From contig NZ_QKYK01000001.1 in NCBI RefSeq assembly GCF_003426815.1, forward strand, positions 124,001 through 188,000: a stretch of 64,000 bases of DNA, given 5' to 3'. A program made the translations under genes and the position numbers. Below the pieces are notes generated by a model. That model saw only the letters and a program-made list of their open reading frames with translations. It was not told the origin of the DNA and did no database searches. Shown here in pieces: positions 16,924 to 26,401 of the stretch. Every line of letters starts with the position of its first letter. Positions within the stretch are counted from its first letter, which is position 1. Source of the DNA: Desertimonas flava (lineage in GTDB: Bacteria > Actinomycetota > Acidimicrobiia > Acidimicrobiales > Ilumatobacteraceae).

Positions 16924-17750
16924 CCGGCGACGTGCTGTTGTACGACGATTTCGGCGCGGGCGACCTCGATCGGTCACTGTGGAACGTGATCGTGTCCGGC
17001 CCGGCCCACAACGACGAGCAGCAGGCGTACATCGACTCGCCCGACACCGTGTTCGTGACCGCCACCGCCGGGCTCGACGGCGCCACCGGCCGAGGCTGCC
17101 TCGTACTCCAACCGCGCTTCCGTCCCGGCACCACCACGGCGGAGGGGGCGACGTTCGACTTCGTGTCCGGACGCGTGGACACGCGCGATCGCTTCACCGT
17201 CCGGTACGGCTCGCTGGCGGCGCGCATCCAGGTTCCCGGAGGTCGGGGGGTGTGGCCGGCGTTCTGGGCACTCGGGCCCGGCCCGTGGCCCGACACCGGC
17301 GAGATCGACGTCATGGAGTACGTCGGTGAGGCCGACTGGACGGGATCGGCCGTGCACGGGCCCGGCTACTCGGGCGAGTCGGGGCTCGTCAACCAGCTGC
17401 ATCACCCTGCCGGGTCGGCGCCGACGGATTGGCACGTCTTCTCGGCCGACTGGGGACCCGACGAGATCGTGTTCCGGGTCGACGGCGCGGTGTCGTACCG
17501 GGTCACCCGGCCGATGGTCGAGTTCCACGGGCCGTGGGCGTTCGACAACGAGATGCACCTGCTGCTCAACGTCGCCGTCGGCGGCACCTATCCGTTCAAG
17601 ATCAACGGCATCCGCACCCCGTACTACGGCGTCGACGAGGCCACGGTCGAGGCCGTCCGCGCCGGCGAGGTGCGCATGCTCGTCGATTGGGTGCGGGTCA
17701 CCTCGCTCACCGATCCGGTTCCGCGGGCGGGGGCGGAGGCAGGGGCATGA
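16920..17750 (+). CDS. GH16 family glycoside hydrolase without signal peptide
   Basis: A second GH16 domain of 276 residues, with catalytic GEIDVMEYVG and preceding WPAFWALGPG. It starts with GTG (VTGDVLLYDDF), overlapping the first GH16 stop by four bases, and enters the fold at once with no hydrophobic leader. It may therefore act in the cytoplasm on imported oligosaccharides, or leave by an unknown route. It is similar in layout to its neighbour but clearly diverged, so the pair is an old duplication or two separate acquisitions. Confidence 0.87.
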   Translation: MTGDVLLYDDFGAGDLDRSLWNVIVSGPAHNDEQQAYIDSPDTVFVTATAGLDGATGRGCLVLQPRFRPGTTTAEGATFDFVSGRVDTRDRFTVRYGSLAARIQVPGGRGVWPAFWALGPGPWPDTGEIDVMEYVGEADWTGSAVHGPGYSGESGLVNQLHHPAGSAPTDWHVFSADWGPDEIVFRVDGAVSYRVTRPMVEFHGPWAFDNEMHLLLNVAVGGTYPFKINGIRTPYYGVDEATVEAVRAGEVRMLVDWVRVTSLTDPVPRAGAEAGA

Positions 17751-18760
17751 GCGGGCCGGGCGACGGCGCCCACCTGACGCTCGAGCAGATCGGCCAGCGC
17801 GCCGGCGTGTCGAGGTCGACGGTGTCACGCGTCCTCAACGGCCAGCGCGACGTCCGGCCCGAGGTGCGTGCCCGGGTCGAGGCGGTCATCGCCGAGACCG
17901 GCTACCACCCCAACCCGGCGGCGCGTGCGCTGGTCTCGAGACGCAGCGGCCTGATCGGTCTGGTGATGCTCACCGAGGTCGACGAGCTGTTCGGCGATCC
18001 GTACTACTCGGCTCTCGTCAACGGCATCCAGCAGGGGTGCTCGGAGCACGACCTGATCTCGGCGATCTTCCCGGCGGCTCCGGGCCCCGGCTCGCAGTCC
18101 GAGGCGCTCACGCCGCAGATCGGCCAGCGGTTCGTCGATGGCGTGATCATCACGGCGGTCCCGCAGAGCGGTCCGATGATCGAAGCGCTCATCGCCCGCG
18201 GCAAGCGGATGGTCGTCATCGGCCATCCGGCCGACGACGCCAGGGTGACCCGCATCGACGTCGAGAACCGTCCCGGCAGCGCCCAGGCGGTCGAGCACCT
18301 GGCCGGTCACGGCAAGCGCCGGATCGCCTACGTCGGCCCGCCGGCCGAGTACCCCTTCGGCGTCGATCGTCACGCCGGCTACCTCGACGCGCTCACCGCC
18401 ACCGGGCTGTCCGACGACGGGCTGGTGCAGTTCGACGATCCGTCGGTGGAGGGTGGATACCGCGCCGCCGCGTCGTTGCTCGACCACGAGCCCGAGGCGA
18501 TCTTCGCGGCGACCGACACGATGGCCGAGGGCGCGTATCGCGCCATCGCCGAGCGAGGCTTGCGCATCCCCGACGACATCGCCGTGGTCGGCTTCGACGG
18601 GCTGCCCCGCGGTGCTGTCCTCGACCCCGTGCTCACCACCGTGGTGCAGCCCGTGGTGGAGGTCGGTCGGCGGGCGGTCGGCCTGCTCGCCAGCGACCAG
18701 CCCGACTCGCTCGTCCTGCCGGTGACGCTGCGCCTCGGCGGCTCCTGCGGTCCCCACTGA
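17747..18760 (+). CDS. LacI-family repressor, CebR-like
   Basis: The 337-residue repressor has a LacI DNA-binding head, TLEQIGQRAGVSRSTVSRVL, with the hinge AARALVSRRSGLIGLVM, and a periplasmic-binding-like effector domain ending in GFDGLPRG and TTVVQPV. It is the last gene of the operon and starts within the ATGA of the second GH16 gene. The operator at 12757-12782 upstream of the first gene makes negative autoregulation likely. The effector is probably a short beta-gluco-oligosaccharide. A CebR orthology is suggested by operator identity, not proven. Confidence 0.88.
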   Translation: MSGPGDGAHLTLEQIGQRAGVSRSTVSRVLNGQRDVRPEVRARVEAVIAETGYHPNPAARALVSRRSGLIGLVMLTEVDELFGDPYYSALVNGIQQGCSEHDLISAIFPAAPGPGSQSEALTPQIGQRFVDGVIITAVPQSGPMIEALIARGKRMVVIGHPADDARVTRIDVENRPGSAQAVEHLAGHGKRRIAYVGPPAEYPFGVDRHAGYLDALTATGLSDDGLVQFDDPSVEGGYRAAASLLDHEPEAIFAATDTMAEGAYRAIAERGLRIPDDIAVVGFDGLPRGAVLDPVLTTVVQPVVEVGRRAVGLLASDQPDSLVLPVTLRLGGSCGPH

Positions 18761-18856
18761 CGCGGACGGGCCCGCCGGCCGCCGCTCCAGCAGACGATCG
18801 GCGATCGAGCGATCAGGGCCGAACATAGCTTCCCGGCCCGCCCACCGGCTGGGAGG

Positions 18857-20113
18857 ATGGCCGCCGTGCAGATCCTCCCGCCCGGCGCCGGCCCCGATGC
18901 CGCCGTGCTGTTGCGCACACGAGGCGTGCGAGCGCTGGCCGACGGACTGGTCAGTGTGGTCCTGTCCGCCTACCTCGCCGCCATCGGACTGTCCGACGTA
19001 CGCATCGGCATCGTGCTCACGGCGACGATGCTCGGATCGGCGGCTCTGACGCTGTCGGTCGGGTTGCGGGCGCACTCGTTCGACCGGCGCCGCCTGCTGC
19101 AGCTCGTCTCCGCGCTCATGATCGCCACGGGCGTCGGCTTCGCCGCGGTCACGTCGTTCTGGCCACTGCTCGTGGTGGCCTTCGTGGGCACGCTCAACCC
19201 GACGAGCGGCGACGTCAGCGTCTTCCTTCCCACCGAGCAGGCGGTCCTGCCGTCGACCGTTCCCGACGATCAACGCACGGCGTTGTTCGCCCGGTACGCG
19301 CTCATCGGCGCGCTCGTCGCAGCGGCCGGGGCGCTGTGCGCCGGTGTGCCCGAGTGGATCGGCGAGCGCGCCGGTGTCGCCCCCGAGACCGCACTACGCT
19401 GGACGTTCGTCGGCTACGCCGCGCTGGGTGTGGTCGTGCTCGTGCAGTACCGGCAGCTGTCGCCCGCCGTCGAGCCACAGGGCGAGGCCCCGACAACACC
19501 CCTCGGTGCCTCGCGCGGAGTGGTCTACCGGCTCGCCGCGCTGTTCAGCCTCGACGCCCTGGGCGGCGGGTTCGTCATCACGGCCCTCGTCGTGTTGTGG
19601 CTGCAGCGGCGCTTCGACCTCTCCGTCGCCGTCGGCGGTCTCGTGTTCTTCTGGGCCGGTGTGCTGTCGGCGTTCTCGTCGCTCGTCGCCGTGCGCCTCG
19701 CCCGCCGCATCGGGCTCGTGCGGACGATGGTGTTCACCCACCTACCCGCCAACGCCCTGTTGATCCTCGCCGCGTTCATGCCGTCGGCACCGCTCGCCAT
19801 CGCCGCCTTGCTCGCCCGCTCGGCGCTGTCGCAGATGGACGTGCCCGCGCGCACGTCCTACGTGATGGCGGTGGTGTCGCCCGCCGAGCGACCGGCGGCA
19901 GCCAGCGTGACGAACGTGCCGCGCAGCCTGGCCGCCGCCCTTCCTCCCATCCTCGCCGGCTGGATGCTGAGCCACTCGACGTTCGGCTGGCCGCTCGTGA
20001 TCGGCGGGGCCGTCAAGGCCACGTACGACCTGCTGTTGCTGCGCCAGTTCCGCGACGTCCGGCCGCCCGAGGAGACAGGGCCGGCGGCCGTCCGAACGAG
20101 CGCGAACAGGTGA
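18857..20113 (+). CDS. Major facilitator superfamily transporter
   Basis: This is a 418-residue MFS protein with about 12 predicted helices, split by a central loop (YRQLSPAVEPQGEAPTTP). The N-terminal half has the motif LRAHSFDRRRLL, similar to MFS motif A. ATG 18857 follows GGGAGG. It could be part of glucan utilisation, but it lies 96 bases beyond the repressor gene with no overlap. The substrate is not inferable. Its 3' end runs directly into the palindromic element at 20112-20150. Confidence 0.82.
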   Translation: MAAVQILPPGAGPDAAVLLRTRGVRALADGLVSVVLSAYLAAIGLSDVRIGIVLTATMLGSAALTLSVGLRAHSFDRRRLLQLVSALMIATGVGFAAVTSFWPLLVVAFVGTLNPTSGDVSVFLPTEQAVLPSTVPDDQRTALFARYALIGALVAAAGALCAGVPEWIGERAGVAPETALRWTFVGYAALGVVVLVQYRQLSPAVEPQGEAPTTPLGASRGVVYRLAALFSLDALGGGFVITALVVLWLQRRFDLSVAVGGLVFFWAGVLSAFSSLVAVRLARRIGLVRTMVFTHLPANALLILAAFMPSAPLAIAALLARSALSQMDVPARTSYVMAVVSPAERPAAASVTNVPRSLAAALPPILAGWMLSHSTFGWPLVIGGAVKATYDLLLLRQFRDVRPPEETGPAAVRTSANR

Positions 20114-20150
20114 GCGTGACGGTCGGCGCCACGCACCAACGGTCACGCTC
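20112..20150. repeat. Palindromic element, GGTGCCAGGCACC family, copy 2 (hairpin)
   Basis: Nine-base outer arms (GAGCGTGAC and reverse complement) enclose a 25-base core at 20119-20143 that matches the copy at 4253 in 21 of 25 positions. It lies between the converging MFS and ahpF genes, overlapping the MFS stop, and is placed to terminate both. Confidence 0.72.
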
Positions 20151-20155
20151 GGGCG

Positions 20156-21799
20156 CTACGCGAGCGCCGGTTCCGCCTGCGGGTCGTCGACAGGGAGCGG
20201 GGTGCGGATGAGGTGGTCGAAGGCGCTCAGCGCGGCGGTGGAGCCGGCGCCGAGGGCGATGACGATCTGCTTGTACGGCACGGTCGTGCAGTCGCCGGCG
20301 GCGAAGACGCCGGGAACGGAGGTCTGGCCGCGGTCGTCGATGACGATCTCACCGCGGGGTGAGAGATCGACGGTGCCGCTCAGCCACTCGGTGTTGGGCA
20401 GCAGGCCGATCTGCACGAAGATGCCGTCCACGTCGAGCTGCTGGGCTGCGCCGGTCGTGCGGTCGTCGTAGCGGAGTCCGGTGACCACCGAGCCATCGCC
20501 GATCACCTCGGTGGTCAGCGCGCTGACGATCACGTCGACGTTCGGGAGGCTGTGGAGCTTGCGCAGCAGGACGTCGTCGGCGCGCAGACGAGCGTCGAAC
20601 TCGATGAGCGTGACGTGGCTGACGACGCCGGCGAGGTCGATCGCCGCCTCGACACCGGAGTTGCCACCACCGATCACGGCGACCCGCTTGCCCTTGAAGA
20701 GCGGGCCGTCACAGTGCGGGCAGTAGGTGACGCCCTTGTTGCGGTACTCAGCTTCGCCGGGCACGTTCATCTGACGCCACCGGGCGCCGGTGGACAGGAT
20801 GACGGTGCGCGAGTGGAGCGTGGCGCCGTTCTCCAGCTCGACCGAGATGAGCCCACCGGGCTCGGCGGCCGGCACGAGGCGGGTCGCTCGCTGCAGGTTC
20901 ATCACGTCGACGTCGTACTCACGCACGTGCTGCTCGAGCGCGGCGGCGAGCTTGGGGCCGTCGGTGTGGGGCACGGAAATGAGGTTCTCGATGCTCATCG
21001 TGTCGAGCACCTGCCCGCCGAGACGCTCGGCCGCGACGCCGGTGCGAATGCCCTTGCGGGCCGCGTACACCGCGGCTGCAGCACCCGCTGGGCCGCCGCC
21101 GACGACCAGCACGTCGAACGATTCCTTGGCGTCGAGGCGGGCGGCTTCCTTGGCCGCCGCGCCGGTGTCGAGCTTGGCGACGATCTGCTCGAGGCTCATC
21201 CGCCCCGAGTCGAACGGCTCGCCGTTGAGGAACACGGTCGGTACCGCCAGTACCTGGCGAGCCTCGACCTCGTCGGGGAACAGGGCGCCGTCGATGGCGA
21301 CGTGGTGCACGTTGGGATTGAGCACGCTCATCAGGTTGAGCGCCTGCACGACGTCGGGGCAGTTCTGGCACGACAGCGAGAAGTACGTCTCGAAGTGCAG
21401 GTCGCCCTCGAGCGCTTGGACCTGCTCGATGGTCTCGGCGGCCGCCTTCGAGGGGTGGCCGCCCACCTGCAGCAGGGCGAGGACCAGCGACGTGAACTCG
21501 TGACCGAGCGGGATGCCGGCGAAGCGCACCGAGACGTCGGAGGGGGAGACGTCGGAGGGGGAGACGTCGGAGGGAGCGTCGGCGCGCATGATGGCGAACG
21601 ACGGCCGGCGTCCGTCGTCGCCATCGCGGCGAACCGTGATGTTCGGGGACATCGCGGCGATCTCGTCGAGGAGCTCGATCAGCTCCGCCGACTTGCCGGT
21701 CGGGGCGACGGCATCATCGAGCGATGCGATGAGCTCGATCGGCTTGGTGATGTTGTCGAGGTAGGTCTTCAGTTGCGCGGCAAGCGTGGCATCGAGCAC
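20156..21799 (-). CDS. ahpF: Alkyl hydroperoxide reductase subunit F
   Basis: The 547-residue flavoprotein passes electrons from NADH to AhpC. The N-terminal double thioredoxin-fold domain bears the redox pair SCQNCPDV (about residue 142). The FAD domain starts [21 protein letters not shown]. The TrxR-type disulfide is YCPHCDG, followed by the NADH fold [16 protein letters not shown]. It is about 25 residues longer than E. coli AhpF, and part of the excess is a three-copy Ser-Pro-Ser-Asp-Val-type repeat (about residues 75-90). It lies 164 bases after ahpC on the same strand. Confidence 0.93.
   Translation of the reverse strand: MLDATLAAQLKTYLDNITKPIELIASLDDAVAPTGKSAELIELLDEIAAMSPNITVRRDGDDGRRPSFAIMRADAPSDVSPSDVSPSDVSVRFAGIPLGHEFTSLVLALLQVGGHPSKAAAETIEQVQALEGDLHFETYFSLSCQNCPDVVQALNLMSVLNPNVHHVAIDGALFPDEVEARQVLAVPTVFLNGEPFDSGRMSLEQIVAKLDTGAAAKEAARLDAKESFDVLVVGGGPAGAAAAVYAARKGIRTGVAAERLGGQVLDTMSIENLISVPHTDGPKLAAALEQHVREYDVDVMNLQRATRLVPAAEPGGLISVELENGATLHSRTVILSTGARWRQMNVPGEAEYRNKGVTYCPHCDGPLFKGKRVAVIGGGNSGVEAAIDLAGVVSHVTLIEFDARLRADDVLLRKLHSLPNVDVIVSALTTEVIGDGSVVTGLRYDDRTTGAAQQLDVDGIFVQIGLLPNTEWLSGTVDLSPRGEIVIDDRGQTSVPGVFAAGDCTTVPYKQIVIALGAGSTAALSAFDHLIRTPLPVDDPQAEPALA
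21531..21575. repeat. Three 15-bp tandem repeats inside ahpF
   Basis: Unit GAGACGTCGGAGGGG occurs three times, the last copy differing in its final base. It is in frame and codes repeated Ser-Asp-Val-Ser-Pro. It sits in the N-terminal domain of AhpF, between the two thioredoxin-like folds. The perfect identity suggests slippage. Confidence 0.85.
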
Positions 21800-21828
21800 G
21801 ACGATCTCCGGGAGTCACGGATTCCTGC

Positions 21829-21862
21829 ACCGGTCTCGCTCGCCAGACGGGGCGAGACCGGT
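21829..21862 (-). terminator. Hairpin between ahpC and ahpF
   Basis: Perfect 11-base arms (ACCGGTCTCGC and reverse complement) with a 12-base loop. It lies 102-135 bases after the ahpC stop and 30 bases before the ahpF start, so it is likely to attenuate read-through and keep AhpF below AhpC. Confidence 0.65.
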
Positions 21863-21963
21863 ACGAGGAACGGGGGGTTGAGGGGGTCTTGGTGAGTCGT
21901 TGGGGAGCCGGCGAGTCGGGGGGCGGCCAGCCGGCAGACCGTGGGCTGGATCGACGCCAGGCG

Positions 21964-22527
21964 TCAGATCTTGCCGACGAGGTCCAGGCTCGGTGCGAGC
22001 GTCTCGGCGCCCTCTTCCCACTTCGCCGGGCAGACCTCGTTCGGGTGGCTGCGCACGTACTGGGCGGCCTTGACCTTGCGGAGCAGCTCGGTGGCGTTGC
22101 GGCCGATGCCGCCGGCGTTGATCTCGACGATCTGGATCTTGCCGTCGGGGTCGATGACGAACGTGCCACGGTCGGCGAGGCCGTCGGCCTCGATCATCAC
22201 CTCGAAGTTGCGGGTGATCGTGCCGGTCGGGTCACCGACGAGCGGGTACTGAACCTTGCCGATGGTCTCCGACGAGTCGTGCCACGCCTTGTGCGTGAAG
22301 TGGGTGTCGGTCGACACGCCGTAGATCTCCACCCCGAGCTTCTGGAACTCGGCGTAGTTGTCGGCGAGGTCACCGAGCTCCGTGGGGCAGACGAACGTGA
22401 AGTCCGCCGGGTAGAAGAAGAAGACCGACCACTTGCCGTGGAGGTCGACTTCGCTCACGGTGACGAACTCGCCGTTGTGGTAGGCGGTTGCGGTGAAGGG
22501 CTTGACGTCGGTGTTGATCAAGGACAT
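21964..22527 (-). CDS. ahpC: Alkyl hydroperoxide reductase subunit C (typical 2-Cys peroxiredoxin)
   Basis: A 187-residue peroxiredoxin that reduces peroxides with electrons from AhpF. The peroxidatic Cys47 is in FTFVCPTE and the resolving Cys166 in NEVCPAKW, the same numbering as E. coli. The length and C-terminal end match the E. coli-type AhpC, not the AhpD-linked mycobacterial type. A 20-base palindrome is centred about 49 bases upstream of the ATG, and OxyR is encoded 8 kb away, so peroxide induction is likely. Confidence 0.97.
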   Translation of the reverse strand: MSLINTDVKPFTATAYHNGEFVTVSEVDLHGKWSVFFFYPADFTFVCPTELGDLADNYAEFQKLGVEIYGVSTDTHFTHKAWHDSSETIGKVQYPLVGDPTGTITRNFEVMIEADGLADRGTFVIDPDGKIQIVEINAGGIGRNATELLRKVKAAQYVRSHPNEVCPAKWEEGAETLAPSLDLVGKI

Positions 22528-22566
22528 GCAAACATCGTACGGACGCAGGGACGATAGCGAACATCA

Positions 22567-22586
22567 ATTGATCTGATCAGATCAAT
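22567..22586 (-). promoter_or_regulatory. Perfect 20-bp palindrome upstream of ahpC, candidate OxyR operator
   Basis: The sequence ATTGATCTGATCAGATCAAT is its own reverse complement, in unusually AT-rich DNA for this genome. A TATCGT box on the ahpC strand lies 10 bases downstream, placing the palindrome just upstream of the -35 region, an activator position. Correspondence to the classic OxyR spacing (ATAG-N7-CTAT) is weak. Confidence 0.6.
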
Positions 22587-22760
22587 AGCTGGTGTCAATC
22601 ATCCTCGTTCGCTTGTGAACAACTCGGCCGGTCGGCCGGGCCGCGGCGGCTGACGCGGGTGCGGTCGCGGGTGCGGTCGCGGGGTCGTGACGCCCGTGCT
22701 AGACCGTGGGGAGACCGTCCGGCGTGTCCGGCGCGGGCGGTGTGAGCCCGGGGAGGCGTG

Positions 22761-23567
<807 letters not shown>

Positions 23568-23601
23568 GCGTGGCGGGCGGTGGCGGTCGTCGCCAGCCGG
23601 G

Positions 23602-24474
23602 TCAGCCGACCTGGGCGATGACGTCGTCGCCGTAGCGGGCCAGGTCGGCGGCCGGGTCCTTCCAGAAGAGGAAGGCCGGCACGATCACCCTGTCGACGCC
23701 GAGGTCGGCGAGCGCGGCCACCTCGTCGAGCGCCCGCTCGCCGACGGCGCCGCGTCCGGCCGCGGTGAGCTCGATGGCGTCGGGATCGCGGCCGGCGTCG
23801 GTGGCGCTGGCCCGGACGACGTCGAACAGGCTGCGCAGCTCGTCGTGGTCCCCGCGGCCAGGAAAGAACCCGTCGCCGAGGCGGCCGGCGCGTCGAGCCG
23901 CGGCGACGCTGTGGCCGCCGACGTGGATGGGGATGGATCCCTGGGCCGGGCGGGGCCGCAGGATGCAGTCGGCGAAGTTCGTGAACGGGCTCTGATGCGT
24001 CGCCTTGTCCTGCGTCCACAGCGCCCGCAGGGCGGCGACGTGGTCGTCGGTGCGGGCGCCACGCTCGGAGAACGGCACGCCGATGGCGTCGAACTCCTCT
24101 TCCAGCCACCCGACGCCGATGCCGAGGTCGAGGCGGCCACCGGACATCGCGTCGAGCGTGGCCAGCTCCTTGGCCAGCACGACCGGGTTGCGCTGCGGGA
24201 GGATGAGGATGCCGGTCGCCAGGCGGATGCGCTCGGTGGCCGCGGCCACGAACGACAGCCACACCAGCGGGTCGGGGATCGGCGAGTCCTCGGGTCCGGG
24301 CATCTTGCCCGTCGGGCTGTACGGGTAGGCCGACTGGTAGCCCGACGGCACGATCACGTGCTCGACGGTCCACACCGACTCGAAGCCGGCGGCCTCAGCG
24401 GCCTGGACGAAAGCGGTCGCGCCCTTGGCGTCGGCGAAGGGACCGGTGTTGGCGAAGGCGATGCCGAACTTCAT
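23602..24474 (-). CDS. LLM-class F420-dependent oxidoreductase (TIGR03619-like)
   Basis: The 290-residue TIM-barrel flavin enzyme has the luciferase-like pattern MKFGIAFANTGPFAD, IRLATGILILPQRNPVVLAKELATLD and GRLDLGIGVGWLEEEF. Related actinobacterial proteins use reduced F420 to transform ketones, esters or sugars. No substrate-linked neighbour is visible. The repeat cluster at 24568-24703 lies in the region upstream of this start. Confidence 0.87.
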   Translation of the reverse strand: MKFGIAFANTGPFADAKGATAFVQAAEAAGFESVWTVEHVIVPSGYQSAYPYSPTGKMPGPEDSPIPDPLVWLSFVAAATERIRLATGILILPQRNPVVLAKELATLDAMSGGRLDLGIGVGWLEEEFDAIGVPFSERGARTDDHVAALRALWTQDKATHQSPFTNFADCILRPRPAQGSIPIHVGGHSVAAARRAGRLGDGFFPGRGDHDELRSLFDVVRASATDAGRDPDAIELTAAGRGAVGERALDEVAALADLGVDRVIVPAFLFWKDPAADLARYGDDVIAQVG

Positions 24475-24800
24475 CGTCGCGACGGTACGTGGTCAGCGTC
24501 GATCCGCCCGGATCGCGGGATCGACCGACCCCGGACCCCGGACTCTCGTGCCGGAGGCCGGGCCCGGAACGGGAGGGTATTTACCCACCGCGGCGTCCGG
24601 AGGGTATTCACCCACCGCGCGCGTGGGACCGGAGGGTATGTACCTGACCGAAGCGTCCGGCAAATACCCTCCGGTTCCGGAGGTGGGTAAATACCCTCCC
24701 GTTCGCAGGGGGCAGGGGAGGCCGAAACAGCCCGGGGGCCGACGCGAGCGCGACGCGTCGCGCCGGCACCCCGGACGCCTCGGACAGGGGTCTGGTGGGC
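24475..24800. other. 326-base intergenic stretch holding the repeat cluster
   Basis: It lies between two leftward genes (upstream of the LLM gene and downstream of the secreted-repeat gene). It contains no supported coding sequence. Long open frames here translate the repeats into Gly-Tyr-Pro periodic sequence and are treated as artefacts. The only structure seen is the repeat cluster at 24568-24703. Confidence 0.7.
24568..24703. repeat. Cluster of five GGAGGGTATTTACCC-type repeats
   Basis: Copies begin at 24568, 24597 and 24628 (direct) and at 24657 and 24682 (inverted). The outermost pair (24568-24589 and 24682-24703) are exact 22-base inverted repeats. Each full unit has an internal palindrome GGGTA-TT-TACCC. 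The units differ in the centre (TTTA, TTCA, TGTA). Spacing is 25-31 bases, irregular, so this is not a CRISPR. Confidence 0.85.
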
Positions 24801-25637
24801 TCAGTACCCGGAGTCCGTGGCCTTGGGCTCGCTGTCGGCAGGGGCAGCAGCGGCGCCCTCGGTGCCGGCCGGCATGGACTCGGCGGTGCCGGCGTCCATG
24901 CCGGCGTCCATGCCGACACCCGTGCCGTCGGGTGCGACGACCCACCAGACCTCGTTGACGGCCTGGCCGTTGAGGTCGCCGGGGGCCGTATCCGACGCGA
25001 AGTAGTACAGCGGGAAGTCGCCGACCTTCAGCATCGGGCCGAGCGGGTGGTCGACCACCGAGAACAGCGCCGGGTCGAGATCGGCGGCGAGCTCGGGAAC
25101 CTCACCGTTCTCCACGAGCGCCGGCGGCCAGGCGGTGGCGCAGCCGTCGAAGCAGGTGCTCTCGCCGTCGACGTCAGCCGTGAAGAGGTACAGAGCGCGG
25201 CAGTTGCCGTCGACGAGGATCGTGCCGAGCGAGGTCTCGGCCGTCTGGATCGGTCCGGGGATGAAGGCATCGGCCGGCGCGGCCGAGTCGGCGGCTGAGC
25301 CCGCAGCGGCCGTCTCCGCTGCAGCAGCGGTCTCGACAGCAGCAGCGGTCTCGGCGGCGGCGGTGTCGGGTGCCGCCATCGTTTCGGCGGTCGCAGTGTC
25401 GCCGGCCGGTGCGGCGGCGTCGCTGGTCGCGGGCGCGTCGAGCGGGAAGACCGTGGAGCAGTCGGTGCCCTCGGTTGTCGTACCTGCGGCTTCCGAACCG
25501 GCCGGCTCGGTGGGAGGGGCGGATGCGGATGCCGAGGCGGCGACGGGGATGGCGACGGCGAAGACGGCGGCGAAGACGGCGGCTCCGGTGGCCAGCCAGC
25601 GGCTCAGGCCTCCGTGACGTTGGCGGTGCGAGTGCAT
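24801..25637 (-). CDS. Exported protein with COG4315 secreted-repeat domain
   Basis: The 278-residue protein starts with a signal peptide (MHSHRQRHGGLSRWLATGAA, then a hydrophobic Ala/Val core). A long Ala/Thr/Glu-rich linker (about 40-115) follows. The folded part carries the COG4315 pattern: SLGTILVDGNCRALYLFTAD, CFDGCATAWPPAL and PLYYFASDTAPGDLNGQ. It has no lipobox Cys, unlike many relatives. A Met/Asp-Ala repeat tail ends the protein. The ECF sigma gene diverges from it over 107 bases, a common association for envelope proteins under that sigma factor. Confidence 0.82.
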   Translation of the reverse strand: MHSHRQRHGGLSRWLATGAAVFAAVFAVAIPVAASASASAPPTEPAGSEAAGTTTEGTDCSTVFPLDAPATSDAAAPAGDTATAETMAAPDTAAAETAAAVETAAAAETAAAGSAADSAAPADAFIPGPIQTAETSLGTILVDGNCRALYLFTADVDGESTCFDGCATAWPPALVENGEVPELAADLDPALFSVVDHPLGPMLKVGDFPLYYFASDTAPGDLNGQAVNEVWWVVAPDGTGVGMDAGMDAGTAESMPAGTEGAAAAPADSEPKATDSGY

Positions 25638-25744
25638 AGGTGGGTCCTTTCGTGCAGGTTGCTCCTGTCACTACGTCCGCCGCCCCGGGTGCGGTTCGCG
25701 ATCTACACGCCGACGATCACGGGCAGTGTGACAACATCGGCTGA

Positions 25745-26401
25745 ATGGGCGACGTGTCGACGGAGGACCGCGAGCTGGCTCGTCGCTTCCCGTCGGGCGA
25801 CGAGAGCGCTCTCCGCGACGTGTACGAGCGGTACGGGCGCGCCGTCTACACGGTGACGTTCTCGATCCTTCGTGACCCCGATCGGGCGGCGGACGCCACA
25901 CAGGCGGCCTTCGTGAACGCCTGGCGGGCGTCGGCGCGGTTCGACCCGGCGCACGCGCTCGCGCCGTGGCTCTACACGATCGCCCGACGCACGGCGATCG
26001 ACGCCTACCGGCGCGAACGGCGGATGGAGCCCACCGATCCCAGCACCCTGGACGCGGTCGCCGACCTGGACGCCGAGCCGGGACTGCTCGTGAGCACATG
26101 GGAGGCATGGCAGGTGCGCATGGCCGTCGATGCGTTGCCGCCCGACGAGAGGGAAGTGGTCCGCCTGTCCTGGTTCGAGGGCCTCAGCCACCCCGAGATC
26201 GCCGAACGGCTCGCAGTGCCCGTCGGCACCGTAAAATCGAGATCACATCGCGCTCATCGGCGGTTGGCGGCAGCCCTCTCCCATGTCCGCGACGAGAACC
26301 GGCCGGACGGGCCCGGCGTAGAGGACGACGGGTGGACGACGCAAGCAGACGGGGTGGCACCGCAGGTCCACCCGGCTCGAGGTGAGCCGCATGACAGTTG
26401 A
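25745..26401 (+). CDS. ECF-type RNA polymerase sigma factor (SigK-like)
   Basis: A 218-residue sigma factor. Region 2 is LRDVYERYGRAVYTVTFSIL through WLYTIARRTAIDAYRR. Region 4 is LPPDEREVVRLSWFEGLSHPEIAERL. An extra linker of about 25 residues separates them, and the C-terminal 35 residues are polar. The downstream RskA-like gene starts within its last codons, 11 bases overlapping. The ATG lacks a visible Shine-Dalgarno site, so a leaderless message is possible. Confidence 0.9.
   Translation: MGDVSTEDRELARRFPSGDESALRDVYERYGRAVYTVTFSILRDPDRAADATQAAFVNAWRASARFDPAHALAPWLYTIARRTAIDAYRRERRMEPTDPSTLDAVADLDAEPGLLVSTWEAWQVRMAVDALPPDEREVVRLSWFEGLSHPEIAERLAVPVGTVKSRSHRAHRRLAAALSHVRDENRPDGPGVEDDGWTTQADGVAPQVHPARGEPHDS

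Noticed and set aside
22655-22678. 12-base tandem GCGGGTGCGGTC (two copies) before the poly-Asp protein gene
   Set aside because: Only two units, of low complexity and high GC; chance is likely.
24568-24703. CRISPR array
   Set aside because: Copies occur in both orientations, spacing is irregular and short, and there are no cas genes.
24425-24958. 177-residue frame translating the repeat cluster into Gly-Tyr-Pro periodic sequence
   Set aside because: It has no ribosome site, crosses the end of the COG4315 gene and its periodicity is only that of the DNA repeats.
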